The translations under genes and the position numbers were made by a program. From positions 124,001-188,000 of the forward strand of contig NZ_BBQZ01000004.1 in assembly GCF_000974805.1 (NCBI RefSeq): a stretch of DNA of 64,000 nt, read 5' to 3'. The notes below the pieces were generated by a model that saw nothing but the letters and a program-made list of their open reading frames with translations, was not told where the DNA came from and searched no databases. Positions 45,986 through 54,850 of this stretch are shown here, in pieces; the first letter of the stretch is position 1; every line of letters starts with the position of its first letter. This DNA is from Demequina salsinemoris. GTDB taxonomy: Bacteria; Actinomycetota; Actinomycetes; Actinomycetales; Demequinaceae.

Positions 45986-46720
45986 CTACAGCTCGCGGTG
46001 GACCACCTGAGCGGACACCTGCGCGCGCGGCATGATGAGCATCGAGTCGATGTTGACGTGCGCCGGACGGGACGCGACCCACGCGATCGCCTCGGCGATG
46101 TCCTGGGCGACGAGCGGCGTCATGCCCGCGTAGACCTTGTCGGCCTTGTCCTGGTCGCCGTCGAAGCGCACCATCGAGAACTCGGTCTCGACGAGGCCCG
46201 GGTCGATCTCGGACACACGGATCGGCTGGCCCTTCATCTCGAGGCGCAGCACCCGGGTGAAGGCCTTCACCGCATGCTTCGCGGCGTTGTAGCCGGCGCC
46301 GCCCGGGTAGGGCTCGAGCGCGGCGATCGACCCGAGCGTGACGACCTGGCCGTCGCCCGACGCGATGAGCTTCGGCAGGAGCGCCTTGACCGTGCGCACG
46401 GTGCCGAGCACGTTGACGTCGTACATCCGCTGCCACTCGTCCTCGTCGGCGTCCGCCACGGACGTCGTGCCGAACGCGCCGCCCGCGTTGGCGACGAGCA
46501 GGCTCGCCTCGGGGATAGCGGCGCAGAACGCCTCGACGGACGCGGGGTCGGTGACGTCGAGCGCGAGCGCCGTGCCGCCGATCTCCGCGGCCAGCGCCTC
46601 GAGCCGGTCCAGACGGCGGGCGCCGAGGACGACATGCCAGCCATCGGCGGCGAGCTGGCGGGCGGTGGCCTCGCCGATGCCGCTCGAGGCTCCGGTGACG
46701 ACTGCGGTGCGCTGGGTCAT
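45986..46720 (-). CDS. SDR-family NADP-dependent oxidoreductase (YdfG-like)
   Basis: The 244-residue classical short-chain dehydrogenase has the cofactor loop VVTGASSGIGEATARQLA, ARRLDRLEAL (Arg-Arg favouring NADPH), LLVANAGGAFG, catalytic Ser in LGSIAALEPYPGG, YNAAK and EIDPGLVETEFS. It is close to YdfG-type serine/3-hydroxy acid dehydrogenases; the substrate is not determined. The gene lies alone between the inverted-repeat element and gntR. Confidence 0.9.
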   Translation of the reverse strand: MTQRTAVVTGASSGIGEATARQLAADGWHVVLGARRLDRLEALAAEIGGTALALDVTDPASVEAFCAAIPEASLLVANAGGAFGTTSVADADEDEWQRMYDVNVLGTVRTVKALLPKLIASGDGQVVTLGSIAALEPYPGGAGYNAAKHAVKAFTRVLRLEMKGQPIRVSEIDPGLVETEFSMVRFDGDQDKADKVYAGMTPLVAQDIAEAIAWVASRPAHVNIDSMLIMPRAQVSAQVVHREL

Positions 46721-46843
46721 GACTGCGGTTCTCCTTGGGTCGAGGGCCCGGGTCCCGGGCCTGGAGGCGTGGGGCTCTCGCCACGGCCGTCGACCGGCCG
46801 GGGCGCCAGAGCCGATTCCTCTCCGATGCTAGGAGCCCGCGTG

Positions 46844-47206
46844 TTACGCGCGCGTGTCGGACCCGCTGGCCCGGAGCAGCGCGACGACCGCGTCGACACC
46901 CAGGCCCGCCTCGCGCGCGCGCTCGACGAGCGCGCGGGCATCCGCGCTCAGCCCCGCGTACGCGGCGGCCATCTCGGTCAGCACGGCCCCCCGCCCGCGG
47001 CGCATCTCGACGAGCCCCTCGTCCCGCAGGAGCTGGTAGGCCTTGAGCACGGTGTGGAGATTCACGTCGAGCGCCTCGGAGACCTCGCGCGCGGAGGGCA
47101 GCCGCGCTCCGGGACCGATGCGGCCGGCGGCCGCGTCCTCGCGCACCGACCCGGCGATCTGGTCGTACAGCGGCGCGTCCGCGCCCGAGTCAATCCTGAT
47201 CAGCAT
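46844..47206 (-). CDS. GntR-family regulator, YtrA subfamily
   Basis: The 120-residue protein has a winged helix-turn-helix (PLYDQIAGSVREDAAAGRIGPGARLPSAREVSEALDVNLHTVLKAYQLLRDEGLVEMRRGRGAVL) and only a short C-terminal helix, the YtrA architecture. It overlaps the upstream membrane-protein gene by 17 bases and is probably co-transcribed with it. The perfect palindrome at 48201-48219 upstream of that gene is its likely binding site. GGCCCGGG/CCCGGGCC at about 46745-46761 may end the transcript. Confidence 0.92.
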   Translation of the reverse strand: MLIRIDSGADAPLYDQIAGSVREDAAAGRIGPGARLPSAREVSEALDVNLHTVLKAYQLLRDEGLVEMRRGRGAVLTEMAAAYAGLSADARALVERAREAGLGVDAVVALLRASGSDTRA

Positions 47207-48176
47207 GGGCCCTCTCCGCGGCGGCCGTGAGGACCCCGGCGACGGTCTCCGCATCGTCCAGCGTGATGACGAACCTGCGCCCCGAGCGGCGGGCGACGTC
47301 GAGCCCCGGTCCGTTGCGCAGGATCACCCCGGTCGCGCCGGGGATCATCCTGACGCCCCAGCCGCCGAACTGGGTGAGCCCCGACACGTCGGTGACGGTG
47401 GCGGAGGCGATGTCCGAGGCGGCGATCGTGAACCGGGGGAATCCGATGGGCGACCGCACCGACAGCCCGCGCGCGTCCGCGCGCACGTGGAACACGGTCA
47501 TGATGCTCACGAGCACCGTCACGAGGAGGGCGACTGCGGTGACGATGATGGCCGCGGCGAGATCCCCGAGCACCCACATCCACACGGCGAGCCCGGCGAG
47601 CACCGTGGAGGCGAGGACGAGCACCAGCATCGGCCCGCGCCCCATCTCCGCGCGGCCGAGCCACACGATCCGGGTGCCGGGCGCCGTCGCGAGCGGCGAC
47701 ACGGGCCGGGACGCGGGGACGATCATGTCCTGCGCGGGCTGCACGACCCAACCGAGGAACCCGGCGAGGAGCGCCGCGGCGAAGGCCGCGATCATCACGG
47801 GGACGATGCTGTCGTCGGGAGCGCCGTACCGCTGGACGAGCACGGAGCCGGTCGAGACGGTCGTGATCAGCGCGGACAGCCCTAGCGCGATGGCGGGCAG
47901 CAGTCGCAGCATCGGGCTGCGCTCGCCTCGCCTCAGCGACGGCAGCGCGAAGGCCATGAGCAGCGCCGGCATGCCGAGACCGACCGCGAGGGTGAGCACG
48001 GGCCACGTCCATGCGGGGCCGTAGCCGTCGGGACCCGAAGGCCCCCAGTGCGTGATCAGCTCCGCCCCGAGGGACGGGACCGAGGCGAGCTGGACGGCGA
48101 CGCCGACGCAGGAGACCAGCGCGGGCCCGCCGAGGCCCACGAGGACCGCGCGACGCACGACGTGGTCCTGACGCAT
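47190..48176 (-). CDS. DUF1648-type membrane protein, YtrA-regulated
   Basis: The 328-residue protein has about six hydrophobic helices, an N-terminal DUF1648-like segment (PSLGAELITHWGPSGPDGYG), paired helices near residues 150-220 and a C-terminal soluble domain resembling a bacterial PH-like domain (FHVRADARGLSVRSPIGFPRFTIAASDI). It resembles membrane proteins commonly paired with YtrA-type regulators; function is unknown, possibly envelope stress. The ATG at 48176 follows GAGGGGAG, and a dispersed 10-mer spans the start codon. Confidence 0.75.
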   Translation of the reverse strand: MRQDHVVRRAVLVGLGGPALVSCVGVAVQLASVPSLGAELITHWGPSGPDGYGPAWTWPVLTLAVGLGMPALLMAFALPSLRRGERSPMLRLLPAIALGLSALITTVSTGSVLVQRYGAPDDSIVPVMIAAFAAALLAGFLGWVVQPAQDMIVPASRPVSPLATAPGTRIVWLGRAEMGRGPMLVLVLASTVLAGLAVWMWVLGDLAAAIIVTAVALLVTVLVSIMTVFHVRADARGLSVRSPIGFPRFTIAASDIASATVTDVSGLTQFGGWGVRMIPGATGVILRNGPGLDVARRSGRRFVITLDDAETVAGVLTAAAERAHADQD

Positions 48177-48200
48177 CGTCCGCTCCCCTCGAAGGCGACT

Positions 48201-48219
48201 GTTATAGAAGAACTATAAC
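48201..48219. promoter_or_regulatory. Palindromic operator for the YtrA-type regulator
   Basis: GTTATAGAAGAACTATAAC has perfect 7-bp arms around AAGAA. It is strikingly AT-rich and lies 25 bases before the membrane-protein start. Autoregulation by the downstream GntR is the likely use. Confidence 0.75.
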
Positions 48220-48221
48220 AT

Positions 48222-49604
48222 CTACGTCGTCGCGTCGGCCTGAGCCTCGTCGCCCTCCGGGCTCGGCCTGCCGTGATGCACGAGGTCGGGGTCGACGATC
48301 GTGAGCCTGAACACCTGCGGCCCCGAGAGGTAAAGCGCGACGACCATGTACCAGCCGAACTCCACGAGGATCCGGGACTCGACCAGCGACTGCAGCAGCA
48401 GCGCGACGGACAGCAGCGCCCACCCGAGAGGGAGGTAGGTGTCGCCCCGCTCGGCGCGCTCGACGAGGCGCCACGAGGAGCCGAACATGAGCACGAGGAT
48501 CGTCACCAGCAGCGCCACGCCCACGAGCCCCAGCTGGAGCCACGTGTCGAGGAACGCGTTGTGCGCGTGGGTGGCGACAAGGTCCACCCGCTCGTCGATC
48601 CCCGCATACGGCTCCTCCCAGACCGGCCAGTAGCCGACGAATCCCCAGCCCTCGGGACGCTGCCACGCGACCTCGACCACCTCGCGCCAGATCCGGGCCC
48701 TGCTCGTGAGGTCCGAGTCGCGCCCCACGAGCCCGAAGATCACGTCGCGATACTTGATCGTTGCCACACCCGCGATCGCCGTGAGCCCCAGGACGATGCG
48801 CGACAGGGTCTTCTTCCCGCCCGAGGGGAGGCGACGGATCCAGAATGCGGCGATCGTGATGCCCACGATGTAGAGCGTCGAGACCGTGACCGTCGCCGAC
48901 TGCGTGAGCAGGTGGACCGCCCCGGCGGCGACGAGCGTCGCGATGGCCTCCCACCGACGCACGAGCCGCTCGAGCAGCACGATCATCGCGGTGATCGCGG
49001 TCAGCAGCGCCACGAAGCCGTACGTGTTGCGGTTGCCGACGAAGCCCTGGATCGGGCCGCCCTCGAACAGCAGGCCGTCCGACCACGTGAGGGGCTGACG
49101 GACGATGTTGTCGCCTCCGACCAGGTCGGTGAGGTCGGACATCGGCGGGTAGACCGGTCCCTTGACGATGATCGCCGCATACAGCTCGAGCGCGAGGCCG
49201 AGCAGCAGCGAGATCTGGAACCCGCGGTAGAGGATCACCATGAAGCGCCGGTTGCCCGTGCCGCGCACCGTGACGACCGCGAGGAAGGTGGTGGCGATGA
49301 GCGCGACCACGGCGAGCGCGGTGATCGCGCGCGTGGACGACCACAGGACGCTCGCCGCGACGAGCCCCACGAAGGCGCCGAGCGGCAGCGGCAGCCTGAG
49401 GCTCGCGAGCGTCGGCCGGAATGCCGCCCAGACCGCGGCCACCGTCACGACTGCGAGGGCGATGTAGGCCGGCATCCCGATCAGGTAGCGGAACCCCTGC
49501 CCCACGGTGAGGAGCACGAGGGCCCACACGGCGATGCCGTCCTGCACGGCGGGAGAGGTGATCCTGTCACGCCAGTCCACGCGCACGTCCACTGTCGCAG
49601 CCAT
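48222..49604 (-). CDS. O-antigen ligase/polymerase-like membrane protein (Wzy_C)
   Basis: The 460-residue polytopic protein has about ten to twelve helices and the Wzy_C-type periplasmic loop containing GDNIVRQPLTWSDGLLFEGG and GNRNTYGFVALL, then SRARIWREVVEVAWQRP and THAHNAFLDTWLQLGLVGVALL. Such enzymes ligate or polymerise lipid-linked glycans; in actinobacteria the product is a cell-surface polysaccharide of unknown structure. No other polysaccharide genes are adjacent. A dispersed 10-mer encodes SRIVLG in a helix. Confidence 0.85.
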   Translation of the reverse strand: MAATVDVRVDWRDRITSPAVQDGIAVWALVLLTVGQGFRYLIGMPAYIALAVVTVAAVWAAFRPTLASLRLPLPLGAFVGLVAASVLWSSTRAITALAVVALIATTFLAVVTVRGTGNRRFMVILYRGFQISLLLGLALELYAAIIVKGPVYPPMSDLTDLVGGDNIVRQPLTWSDGLLFEGGPIQGFVGNRNTYGFVALLTAITAMIVLLERLVRRWEAIATLVAAGAVHLLTQSATVTVSTLYIVGITIAAFWIRRLPSGGKKTLSRIVLGLTAIAGVATIKYRDVIFGLVGRDSDLTSRARIWREVVEVAWQRPEGWGFVGYWPVWEEPYAGIDERVDLVATHAHNAFLDTWLQLGLVGVALLVTILVLMFGSSWRLVERAERGDTYLPLGWALLSVALLLQSLVESRILVEFGWYMVVALYLSGPQVFRLTIVDPDLVHHGRPSPEGDEAQADATT

Positions 49605-49714
49605 CCATTCCTTCGTCGTCCGACGCGCTTCGCCGGGCCAGCCCCTGTCAGCAAGTGTGCCTCAGCGCGGACGCGCGGACCCCCGCGAGCCGGGCGAAAT
49701 GCCTCTTCGTGGCC

Positions 49715-52048
49715 TCAATGTGACCTCTGTCTCGCCTCGACCCACGCGAGGAACTCGTCGGCGCCGATCACAGGCTTGCCCCACTGAGCGGCCTTGCGAG
49801 CCTTGCCCGACTGCGTCCCACGCTCGGCGACCACGAGCACGTCGGTGCGGGTCTTCGTGACGGTCTCGACGGGCACGAGCCCCGCATCCTTCGCGATCCT
49901 CGTCATGCGGTCGCGGTCGACGACGCCGAGCGTCTCGCTCACGACCGTCCCCGTGAAGCACACGCGCGCCCCGGGCTCGAGGACGCCGTCTGCGTCGGCG
50001 GGCGCGGCGAGCGCGAACTCCGCGTCGAGCACCTGCATGCCGAAGTGCCGCTCGGCCTCCCTCACGCGCGCGAGCGAGGACTCGTCCTGGTCGATCACGC
50101 GGCCCCAGGCCGCGCGCAGCAGTCCGGCCAGGACGATGCTGGGGTCGTCGTCCTCGAGGTTGCCTCCCACGACGAACCCCTCGGGGCCGGGCACGCCGGT
50201 CGGGCCGGTCGTACGCGCCGCGAGATAGCCGCGGCCGCGGGGCCAGGCCGCGAAGGGCGTCCCCGCGTCGAGGGCGCCGTAGGCCTCGCCGACCCACCGC
50301 TCCCCCGCGTCCCTGAGCGCGCGCGCCCGCTCGAGCGCGGTGGGCGCGGCCAGCTCGGCACGCGTGCGCGCGTCGAGCGCGGCCGCTGGGATCTCCGCCC
50401 CGAGCGCCATCGGCTCCACCACGCCGTTGCGCTTGAGCTCGAAGTCGATCCAGCCGAGCATGCGGTCGATCCCCACTCCCACCGGGACCCGGCCGGCCAG
50501 GAGCGGCGACAGGCACGCCCACGCCTCGGCCAGGACCGGCGCGAGCTGCACGTCCCGGGTCGTGAGGCCGAACTCCGTCTGGGCCCCGTACAGGTCGCTC
50601 GTGGGGTTGACGACCGTCGTCGCCTCGTCCCCCTCGTCGGTGACCACGGCGATCTCGACGGGGCGCGGACGGTACCTGTCGCCCACCTGCCCCACGGACA
50701 GGGCGCTGAGGTAGACCCGCCCGGCTGCCGCATCGTCCGTGTTCCCCGAGCCCGAGGAGGCGAGGAATCGCCGGATCCTGCCGTCCGTCTTGAGGTCGCG
50801 GGGCAGGACGTCGCGCTTGAGGACCAGGCCGGCTAAGGAGGTGCAGCGGCTGAGGGCCACGTAGAGCTGGCCGTTCGCGAAGGTGCCGCCCGTGAGGTCG
50901 ACCACGACGCGGTTCAGCGTCTGCCCCTGGCTCTTGTGGATCGTGATGGCCCACGCGAGCTTCATGGGCAGCTGCGTGAACGTGCCGACCACGTCGCGCC
51001 GCAGCGATCCTCCGCTGACCACCGGACGAGCGATCTCCCACGTGTGCGGGCGCACGCTCACCGTGACGCCCTCGCGCAGGCCGACGCGCACCACGGGGCC
51101 CTCGCGGTCCGAGTCGAGGGCGAGCACGCGTCCGAGCGTTCCGTTGACCCAGCGGTCCAGGGGATCGTTGTTGAGCAGCATCACCTGGGCGCCGACAGCG
51201 AGGTCGAGGCTGTCATCGGTGGGACGCTCGAAGCCGTCCGTGTCGCCCGTCACCTCGGCGCGATACGAGCGGATCGGCGAGGGCAGACGGTCCAGCATGT
51301 GGCGGTTGCGGGCCCCGACGATGCGGTTCGTGGTCGCGAGCGTGAGCCAGAACTCGTCCTCGGGCGGCTCGAAGTCGGGATCCGTGCGGGCGTTGAGAGC
51401 AGCGCGCGCGTCATCCAGGAGCGTGCCCTCCCGCACGGCGTTGAGGATGTCCACCAGCCCCGAGTCGCCGATCTGGCGGAAGACCGTGGTGAGCTCGACG
51501 ACGGGGAACGTGTCGCGGTCGAACGCCTTGGCGGAGAAGAAGTACGGCGTGCCGAAGCGCTCGTCGAAGTAGTCGACCTCGTGGTCGCGCACCACGGGAG
51601 GCAGCTGGTGAAGGTCGCCCACGAGGACCAGCTGCACGCCGCCGAACGGCTCGCCGTGGCGCGGCCCGAAGCGCTCGAGCGCGGCCGCGAGCGCGTCGAA
51701 CAGGTCGGCGCGCACCATCGACGCCTCGTCGATGATGAGCGTGTCGAGCTCCGCCAGGGTCTGCGCGAAGCGCCCGGGGAAGTACGCGGGGCCGCGCACC
51801 GTCTCCTCGTTCACCCCCATGGGGAAGGAGAAGAGGCGGTGGATCGTGTAGCCGTCGACGTTGAGCGCGGCGATGCCCGTGGGCGCGACGGTCACCGCTC
51901 GTCGTCCCGTGGTCGCGAGGAAGTGACGGATGAGCGTCGACTTTCCCGTGCCCGCGCGTCCCGTGAGGAAGAGGTTGGCGCCCGAGTGGAGAAGGTCCAG
52001 GGCGTGCGCGAAGTCCTCCGTGAAGGTGAGCTCGGGCGCGGCAGCCAT
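49715..52048 (-). CDS. PIF1-like SF1B helicase with C-terminal BRCT domain
   Basis: The 777-residue protein starts with Walker A LTGRAGTGKSTLIRHFL (about 28-44), then VAPTGIAALNVDGYTIHRLF, DEAS box LDTLIIDEASMVRADLF, LVGDLHQLPPVV, FRQ and the UvrD-like C motif AWAITIHKSQGQTLNRVVVDL with YVALSRC. These match PIF1/RecD2-like 5'-3' helicases. Residues about 470-690 are an unfamiliar region, and the last 85 residues form a BRCT domain (ARVCFTGTVVSETLG to GKPVIGADEFLAWVE) like that of NAD-dependent DNA ligase. The ATG at 52048 follows GAGAGGGGACC. A role in replication or recombination-intermediate processing is inferred. Confidence 0.88.
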   Translation of the reverse strand: MAAAPELTFTEDFAHALDLLHSGANLFLTGRAGTGKSTLIRHFLATTGRRAVTVAPTGIAALNVDGYTIHRLFSFPMGVNEETVRGPAYFPGRFAQTLAELDTLIIDEASMVRADLFDALAAALERFGPRHGEPFGGVQLVLVGDLHQLPPVVRDHEVDYFDERFGTPYFFSAKAFDRDTFPVVELTTVFRQIGDSGLVDILNAVREGTLLDDARAALNARTDPDFEPPEDEFWLTLATTNRIVGARNRHMLDRLPSPIRSYRAEVTGDTDGFERPTDDSLDLAVGAQVMLLNNDPLDRWVNGTLGRVLALDSDREGPVVRVGLREGVTVSVRPHTWEIARPVVSGGSLRRDVVGTFTQLPMKLAWAITIHKSQGQTLNRVVVDLTGGTFANGQLYVALSRCTSLAGLVLKRDVLPRDLKTDGRIRRFLASSGSGNTDDAAAGRVYLSALSVGQVGDRYRPRPVEIAVVTDEGDEATTVVNPTSDLYGAQTEFGLTTRDVQLAPVLAEAWACLSPLLAGRVPVGVGIDRMLGWIDFELKRNGVVEPMALGAEIPAAALDARTRAELAAPTALERARALRDAGERWVGEAYGALDAGTPFAAWPRGRGYLAARTTGPTGVPGPEGFVVGGNLEDDDPSIVLAGLLRAAWGRVIDQDESSLARVREAERHFGMQVLDAEFALAAPADADGVLEPGARVCFTGTVVSETLGVVDRDRMTRIAKDAGLVPVETVTKTRTDVLVVAERGTQSGKARKAAQWGKPVIGADEFLAWVEARQRSH

Positions 52049-52158
52049 GGTCCCCTCTCCGTGATCGCGCCGCGCGTGCGACGATGCGGCCACCCTACCG
52101 AGGACGTGCGACAGTGGGATGTCACTCATCACTTCGAGCACGTGAGGCAAGGCGGCCC

Positions 52159-53157
52159 ATGACACGACGAGTCCTCTTCATCGGCGGCACCGGCGTGATC
52201 AGCTCCGCGGTGGCGCGGGAGGCGCTGGCGCAGGGGATCGAGCTGACGGTCCTGAACCGAGGCTCCGGACGGCGACCGCTCCCCCCAGGGGTCGAGTCCC
52301 TCATCGCCGACGTGCGCGACCCCGCCGCGATGCGCGCGGCACTCGGCGGCAGGGAGTTCGATGCGGTGGTCGACTGGGTGGCGTTCACCCCCGAGCACGT
52401 GCAGGCGGACGTGGACCTGTTCGCAGGTCGCACGGGCCAGTACGTGTTCATCAGCTCAGCCTCCGCCTACCTGACGCCGCCCGCCCGGATGCCCATCGTC
52501 GAGTCCACCCCTCTCAAGAACCCTGCATGGCCCTACTCGCGCGACAAGATCGCATGCGAGGACCTGCTCATGCGCGAGTTCCGCGACCACGACTTCCCGG
52601 TCACGGTCGTGCGCCCGTCGCACACCTACGACGAGACCTGCGTGCCCTTCGACGCGGGCTGGACCTTCGTCGAGCGCATGCGCGCCGGCAAGGAGGTGAT
52701 CGTCCACGGCGACGGGTCGTCCATGTGGACCCTCACGCACAGCCGCGACGTCGCCCGTGGAGTCGTCCCCCTGCTCGCCGACTCCCGGACGATCGGCGAG
52801 GCCTACACGGTCACCTCGCACGACGCCCCGACCTGGGACGACATCGCCCGCACCCTGGCGGCCGCGGCGGGCACGGAGGCCCGCATCGTCCACGTCCCCT
52901 CGGACCAGATCGCCGCGGCGCATCCCGCCTGGGGCGAGGCGCTCCTCGGCGACAAGACGTGGAACGCGCTCTTCGACACGTCCAAGCTGCGCGGCGTCGT
53001 GCCCGACTTCGTCGCCACCACCTCGTTCGAGGAGGGCGCTCGCGAGATCGTCGCCTGGCACGACGCCGACGCGTCGCGCCGCGTGATCGACCCCGTGTTC
53101 GACCGCCTCTTCGACGAGCTCGCGGACAGGTTCCGCGTCCCCGTCGCGGATCGCTGA
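52159..53157 (+). CDS. NAD-dependent epimerase/dehydratase (extended SDR)
   Basis: The 332-residue extended SDR has the Rossmann loop VLFIGGTGVISSAVAREAL, LNRGSGRRPLP, the catalytic region FISSASAYLTPP and YSRDKIACEDLL (YxxxK), VTVVRPSHTYDE and a C-terminal domain. It resembles the CSP41/isoflavone-reductase-like branch acting on nucleotide sugars, but the substrate is not predictable. The ATG at 52159 has CAAGGCGG upstream. It is divergent from the helicase gene. Confidence 0.88.
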   Translation: MTRRVLFIGGTGVISSAVAREALAQGIELTVLNRGSGRRPLPPGVESLIADVRDPAAMRAALGGREFDAVVDWVAFTPEHVQADVDLFAGRTGQYVFISSASAYLTPPARMPIVESTPLKNPAWPYSRDKIACEDLLMREFRDHDFPVTVVRPSHTYDETCVPFDAGWTFVERMRAGKEVIVHGDGSSMWTLTHSRDVARGVVPLLADSRTIGEAYTVTSHDAPTWDDIARTLAAAAGTEARIVHVPSDQIAAAHPAWGEALLGDKTWNALFDTSKLRGVVPDFVATTSFEEGAREIVAWHDADASRRVIDPVFDRLFDELADRFRVPVADR

Positions 53158-53236
53158 GGAGGCCTTCGCGCGCCTTCCGCGCAGGTCACATCGGATCGGG
53201 GTCCGCCTCGCGCAGGAGAAGTCCCGGACAAGAGAA

Positions 53237-53264
53237 AAGGACCCCGCCTGACGGCGAGGTCCTT
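53237..53264 (-). terminator. Intrinsic terminator after tRNA-Ala
   Basis: AAGGACCTCGC and GCGGGGTCCTT (minus strand, one G-T style mismatch) form the stem over CGTCAG, followed by TTTTCTCTT. It begins seven bases after the tRNA 3' end. Confidence 0.88.
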
Positions 53265-53271
53265 CCAGAAG

Positions 53272-53344
53272 TGGAGCTGAGGGGAATCGAACCCCTGACC
53301 TTCTCATTGCGAACGAGACGCGCTACCAACTGCGCCACAGCCCC
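53272..53344 (-). tRNA. tRNA-Ala (CGC)
   Basis: The 73-base cloverleaf has acceptor GGGGCTG/CAGCTCC with the G3-U70 pair that identifies alanine tRNAs, discriminator A, anticodon loop TTCGCAA (anticodon CGC) and T arm GTTCGATT. CCA is not encoded. Confidence 0.97.
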
Positions 53345-53474
53345 ATCGCCTCTTGCGAAGCGGATAACAGGATAGCACCCGTTCAGAGTGCAAGTCACAC
53401 CGCCCCACCCGCGCGATGCGCGAGACGCCGAGGCGACCACCGCATCGTCCGTCCCGTGCAGGGTCCGGACGCAC

Positions 53475-53510
53475 GAGGGGCCCGGAAGGACGATGCCTTC
53501 CGGGCCCCTC
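53475..53510 (-). terminator. Intrinsic terminator of the FKBP gene
   Basis: A perfect 15-bp stem (53475-53489 with 53496-53510) encloses the loop ACGATG, which together with the flanking bases forms GGACGATGCC, a one-mismatch dispersed 10-mer. An exact inverted copy lies at 53441. Confidence 0.85.
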
Positions 53511-53534
53511 GAGAGCGTCTGGACGACGCGTGGA

Positions 53535-54563
53535 CTACTGCGCGTCGAGGACGTCGATCACGAACACCAGCGTCGAGTCCGCGGGAATCGTGTCGGACTC
53601 CTCGTCGCCGTACGCGAGGTCCGGCGGGATGATCAGCAGGATCTGCGAGCCGACCTGAACGCCGGTGAGGCCGTCGACCCAGCCCTGGATGAGCGAGTCG
53701 GCCGTCAGCGTGAAGGACGAGGCGTAGCCGCGGTCCCACGACGAGTCGAACTGCGTGCCGTCCCACAGCCAGCCGGTGTACTGGACGGTGAGGGTCTGAC
53801 CCTCCTCGACCTCGTCGCCGTCGCCCTGGATCAGGACCTCGGACACGAGGTCGGAGGGCTTGTCGTAGTCGCCGTCCTCGAGGTCGATGCTCGGGGTGCC
53901 GTCATCGGCCAGCGTCACCTGGGGCAGGCTCGAGTCCTGCTCGACCGAGGTGCCCTCGGCCTGGAGCGGCGTCGTGTTCTCGACCGTGACCGCCATCACG
54001 AGCGAGTAGCCGTACGACGAGTCGATCGTGCCGTACAGCACCTGCGCGCCGACGTGGGCGCCCTTGAGCACCTCGTACAGGTTCGGGTCGAGCGCGTCCT
54101 CCGAGATGGTGAGGACCTCGGTGAAGCCCGTGTCGTACGTCGAGTAGTACAGCTCGGGGCCGGTCGAGGTCTCAGTGGCGTCGGCCGACGCGGAGGCGGA
54201 GGCCGAGGCGCTCGGGCTCGCCGACGCGGTGGCGCTCGTGTCGGTGGGCTCGTAGTAGATCACGTAGGAGACGTTGACACCGATCCCGTCGGTGAGCTCC
54301 TCGCCATCGCCATCGTTGACGAGCAGCGCACCCGTGTCGGTGAACTCGAGACCGGAGTCGTAGGAGAGCACGGGGACGCCGTCCTCACCGTCGGTCCAGG
54401 TCACGCCCTCGAGCGCGGCGACGGTCTCGGCCGAGGTGTCCGCGGAGGCGGAGGCGGACGCCGTCGCGGAGGCGTCGGTGTCGGTCGAGCTGGAGCAGGC
54501 GCTCAGGCCGACGGCGGCGAGAGCGATGGCCGCCGCGGCTGCGGCGGGGCGTCGGAAGTTCAC
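53535..54563 (-). CDS. Lipoprotein FKBP-type peptidyl-prolyl isomerase
   Basis: The 342-residue protein has an N-terminal lipoprotein signal (IALAAVGLSAC, lipobox near residue 20), a Ser/Ala/Thr-rich linker, a divergent FKBP-like domain (about 45-200) interrupted by a Ser-Ala run, and a C-terminal canonical FKBP domain (about 250-342: LTVQYTGWLWDGTQFDSSWDRG, IQGWVDGLTGVQVGSQILLIIPPDLAYGD, TLVFVIDVL). It should assist folding of exported proteins. The GTG at 54563 has GGAG eight bases upstream; longer upstream readings are rejected because they precede the signal peptide. Confidence 0.9.
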   Translation of the reverse strand: MNFRRPAAAAAAIALAAVGLSACSSSTDTDASATASASASADTSAETVAALEGVTWTDGEDGVPVLSYDSGLEFTDTGALLVNDGDGEELTDGIGVNVSYVIYYEPTDTSATASASPSASASASASADATETSTGPELYYSTYDTGFTEVLTISEDALDPNLYEVLKGAHVGAQVLYGTIDSSYGYSLVMAVTVENTTPLQAEGTSVEQDSSLPQVTLADDGTPSIDLEDGDYDKPSDLVSEVLIQGDGDEVEEGQTLTVQYTGWLWDGTQFDSSWDRGYASSFTLTADSLIQGWVDGLTGVQVGSQILLIIPPDLAYGDEESDTIPADSTLVFVIDVLDAQ

Positions 54564-54734
54564 GTGTCTTCTCCGTGTGTGATCGGGATGCGTCGGGCCT
54601 GTAGCGACAACGCACGCACTCCAGACCGGGTTCCAGCGTACGCGCCGCACGAACGGCCGCGGAACAGACCCTGCCATGCGAACCTCCGAAAACGCGCAGA
54701 GCGATGAGGCAAGGAGACGATTCCCACACTCGCG

Positions 54735-54744
54735 GAACCGTTTC
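54735..54744. promoter_or_regulatory. CG-centred imperfect palindrome, possible LacI-type operator
   Basis: GAACCGTTTC lies about 107 bases upstream of the GH92 gene. LacI-family operators typically have such a CG centre with flanking GAA/TTC arms. No LacI gene is in view. Confidence 0.3.
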
Positions 54745-54850
54745 ATGCCGGACACGGCTCTGAAACACCCCGAACACAGATGGCCTTTACCGTTCATTTA
54801 ACGATGCGGGCGGTAGACCCGCCGACGTCCCCCCGAAGGGAGGTGAGCAG

